Positions 62,596 through 64,000 of a stretch of DNA of 64,000 bases are shown here, piece by piece. The translations under genes were made by a program, and so were the position numbers. Each line of letters begins with the position of its first letter. The stretch's first letter is position 1. The stretch lies in contig JAITLQ010000011.1 in assembly GCA_031277795.1 (NCBI GenBank), positions 61,744 through 125,743 of the forward strand, read 5' to 3'. Source of the DNA: Arthrobacter sp. (GTDB taxonomy: Bacteria; Actinomycetota; Actinomycetes; Actinomycetales; Micrococcaceae). A model generated the notes under the pieces. It was not told the DNA's origin. It did not search any database and saw only the letters and a list, made by a program, of their open reading frames with translations.

Positions 62596-62611
62596 TGTTT
62601 CACGTGAAACG
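62596..62611. other. parS site 7, downstream of parB
   Basis: TGTTTCACGTGAAACG, exact core, 3 bp after the terminator stem. Confidence 0.93.
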
Positions 62612-62662
62612 TTGGCCACGGGCGCCTCGTCATCCCTGAGGGCACGGGCGGGTGAGAATGCC

Positions 62663-62798
62663 TCCTGGCCGCTCCTGGCCGCTCCTGGCCGCTGACCGGC
62701 CTTCCGCCGGCCGCCGGCCGCCGCTCTGCGCGACTGCCGCGCGCTGCGTGGCCGCGCTGCGTGGCCGCGCCGCGTGCGCCGCGTGCGCCGCGTGCGCC
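62663..62798. repeat. 10-bp and 9-bp tandem repeats
   Basis: GCTCCTGGCC is repeated about three times at 62663-62693, and GCGTGCGCC three times at 62772-62798. GCCGGCC-type inverted repeats lie between them. Confidence 0.8.
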
Positions 62799-62926
62799 GC
62801 CCGCGCCCCCCGCCTTGCGTTGGCCGTTGCCGGCCCCCGCGTCTGGCCGGCCGGGCCGCTGCGCCCCGCCTCGCCGGCCTTCCTGCCGGCCCCGCTGGCT
62901 GGGGTTTGGGTAGTGGTGTTGTATGG

Positions 62927-63001
62927 CTAGGCTTGGGGTGTCCTAGGCATCTGCTAGTGGAGTCCTAGGGTTTTTCTAGGGTTTGGCTAGTGGGTTGCTA
63001 G
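62927..63001. repeat. Phased CTAG array (11-bp period)
   Basis: CTAG occurs at 62927, 62943, 62954, 62965, 62976, 62987 and 62998. The last six are exactly 11 bp apart; the first gap is 16. Bases between CTAGs are variable but G/T-rich (for example GGGTTTT, TGGGTTG). CTAG is normally one of the rarest tetramers in bacterial DNA. Confidence 0.9.
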
Positions 63002-63138
63002 TGCGCGGGCCTCGCGCCGGCCGCCGGTCGGCTTCGTTGCCGGCGCTGCGAGCCGCTGCCGGCGCCGTCTCGCGCTGGCCTCGCGCCGCTGGCCGCCGTC
63101 CCGTGCGCCGCCCGTGCGCCCCGCGCGCCGGCGGCTCC

Positions 63139-63192
63139 GCGCTGTGGCGGCCCGCACCGCCCGCACCGCCCGCACCGCCCGCGCTGTGGCGG
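63139..63192. repeat. 9-bp tandem repeat flanked by 12-bp direct repeats
   Basis: CCGCACCGC is repeated three times (63152-63178), bracketed by GCGCTGTGGCGG at 63139-63150 and 63181-63192. Confidence 0.75.
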
Positions 63193-63559
63193 GCTGCGCT
63201 CGGTGCCCTGGCCGTCCTGGCTGCCGGCTGCTGTCGGTGGGGGTTCTGTGTGTCTGCTGTGTTGCTCGGGGGTGGCGGTCGTGATGTGGGCATAGTTCCC
63301 CCTTTCCCCCATTGTGGTGGTGGGGTGGGTGGGTGTCAATGTGCCGCCCTGGCCGCGTGCCGGCCGCTGCGCCGGCGCCGCCCGTGCGCCCCGTGCGCCG
63401 CCCGGCGCTCGTGGCCGTGCTGCGCCGGTGCCGCCGTGCTGCGCCCCGCGTGCCGGCGCCGCCTCGCGCCGGCCTCGGCCGCGTCGCCGGCCCCGCGTGC
63501 CGGCCGCTGCGCCCCGCCGGTGCCGCCGTGCGCTGCGCCCCCGCCGGCCTCGGCCGTGT

Positions 63560-63690
63560 GTGGCTCGTGGTGGTGTGGGTTGTGGGCCGTTGTGGGGGTG
63601 GGGGAGCCCCTTTGGGGGGCCTGGGGGCTCCTGGCGGGTGTGAGGGCCTGTGGGGGGCGTGAGGGGCGTCTGGGGGCGGTAGGGGAGTGG
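63560..63690 (+). repeat. G-rich block with G-quadruplex potential
   Basis: The plus strand has many runs of three to six G (for example GTGGGGGTGGGGGAG and GGGGGGCCTGGGGG), dense enough for G-quadruplexes. Beyond about 63780 the bias reverses to C-rich (CACCC and AACCCC repeats). Confidence 0.6.
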
Positions 63691-64000
63691 ACAGCGCTCC
63701 CAGCCACCCCCCATGCCATCCAAGGCCCTGCCGGAGGCGCTCCCGAGCCTCGCGCAGGGGAGAGGGCGAAGCCCTCACCCCAAGAGAGGGGAAGGGAAAG
63801 CGCCGCAGGCCGTCACCCACCCCAACCCCGCACCCACACCCACCGACACCCACCACACCCAACCCCGCACCACCCACGCGCAAGCGCGGCGACAGCCGCG
63901 CCCTCACACACGCGCACCCAACCCGACCTACGGCCGGCGGAGCCGGCCACCGCGCCGGAGGCGCGGGCGCAGGGGGCGGCGGCGAAGCCGCCCGCCTCCT

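Larger units (their letters stand above)
62612..64000. other. Gene-free, extremely GC-rich repeat region to window end
   Basis: No gene is supported. Open frames here translate to Arg/Pro/Ala/Gly-rich strings typical of random GC-rich DNA. The sequence consists of short-period repeats, a CTAG array and blocks with strong strand bias. It continues past the window edge. Confidence 0.7.

Noticed and set aside
62987..63907. A 306-codon minus-strand open frame near the window end
   Set aside because: Translates to Arg/Pro/Ala/Thr low-complexity sequence from 9-11-bp repeats; no start signal or domain.

Overview
The window is about 64 kb of a high-GC actinobacterial chromosome spanning the replication-origin region. 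The gene order rpmH-rnpA-yidD-yidC-jag-rsmG-parA...parB on one side of dnaA, and dnaN-gnd-recF-(DciA-like)-gyrB-gyrA-DUF3566-tRNA-Ile-tRNA-Ala-ppiA-rhomboid-crgA-sortase-trpG-pknB-pknA-pbpA-rodA-pstP-fhaB-fhaA-tRNA-Leu on the other, is the classical Actinobacteria oriC neighbourhood, shown here with dnaA on the minus strand. Class E sortase, CrgA, a DLW-39-type micro-protein and PASTA kinases fit this phylum. Strong GC bias at third codon positions, and gnd between dnaN and recF, fit an Actinomycetales-type organism. An Actinomyces/Schaalia-like genus is a guess, not shown by the sequence.

Left part (1-20.8 kb), accessory metabolism: a run of three DUF917 (S-methyl-thiohydantoin desulfurase-type) genes ends in a PucR-family regulator. 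Opposite lies a zinc alcohol dehydrogenase/APC permease operon with its own divergent PucR regulator and a clear dyad operator. Next come a second APC permease, an LLM flavin oxidoreductase, an SDR with a repeat-containing insert, a DHA2-type MFS exporter, a NarL/DesK-type two-component system, a TetR regulator, and a second dehydrogenase divergent from a LacI regulator with a perfect operator. The gaps between these genes hold two families of fixed-length imperfect palindromes: 71 bp (family A) and 56 bp (family B), three copies each and in both orientations. Single hairpins of similar design and a 38-bp tandem repeat also occur there.

Middle part (20.8-35.4 kb), cell-wall growth and division control: tRNA-Leu, the fhaA-fhaB-pstP-rodA-pbpA-pknA-pknB operon (FHA proteins, PP2C phosphatase, SEDS polymerase, class B PBP, two PASTA-type kinases), convergent with trpG, a small membrane protein and a class E sortase; then crgA, DUF3817, DUF4442 and a double-GNAT gene.

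Core (35.4-62.5 kb): a gene-free 0.7-kb segment carries a dense, modular cluster of DnaA boxes about 15 kb from dnaA. After it come rhomboid, ppiA, a large Ala/Lys-rich membrane protein at the position of mycobacterial cwsA, tRNA-Ala, the 39-aa micro-protein, tRNA-Ile, gyrA/gyrB, the DciA-like gene, recF, gnd, dnaN and dnaA. On the other side of dnaA, rpmH to parA run rightward. parA and parB, usually adjacent, are separated by about 4.6 kb without a convincing gene. That gap holds DnaA boxes and seven parS or near-parS sites, four of them perfect within about 215 bp; one more perfect parS follows parB.

Right end (62.6-64 kb): gene-free, extremely GC-rich DNA built of 9-, 10- and 11-bp repeats. 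It includes an array of CTAG tetranucleotides spaced exactly 11 bp apart and a strand-asymmetric G-rich then C-rich block. The features most worth follow-up are the expanded parA-parB gap, the distal DnaA-box cluster, the two palindrome families and the phased CTAG array.
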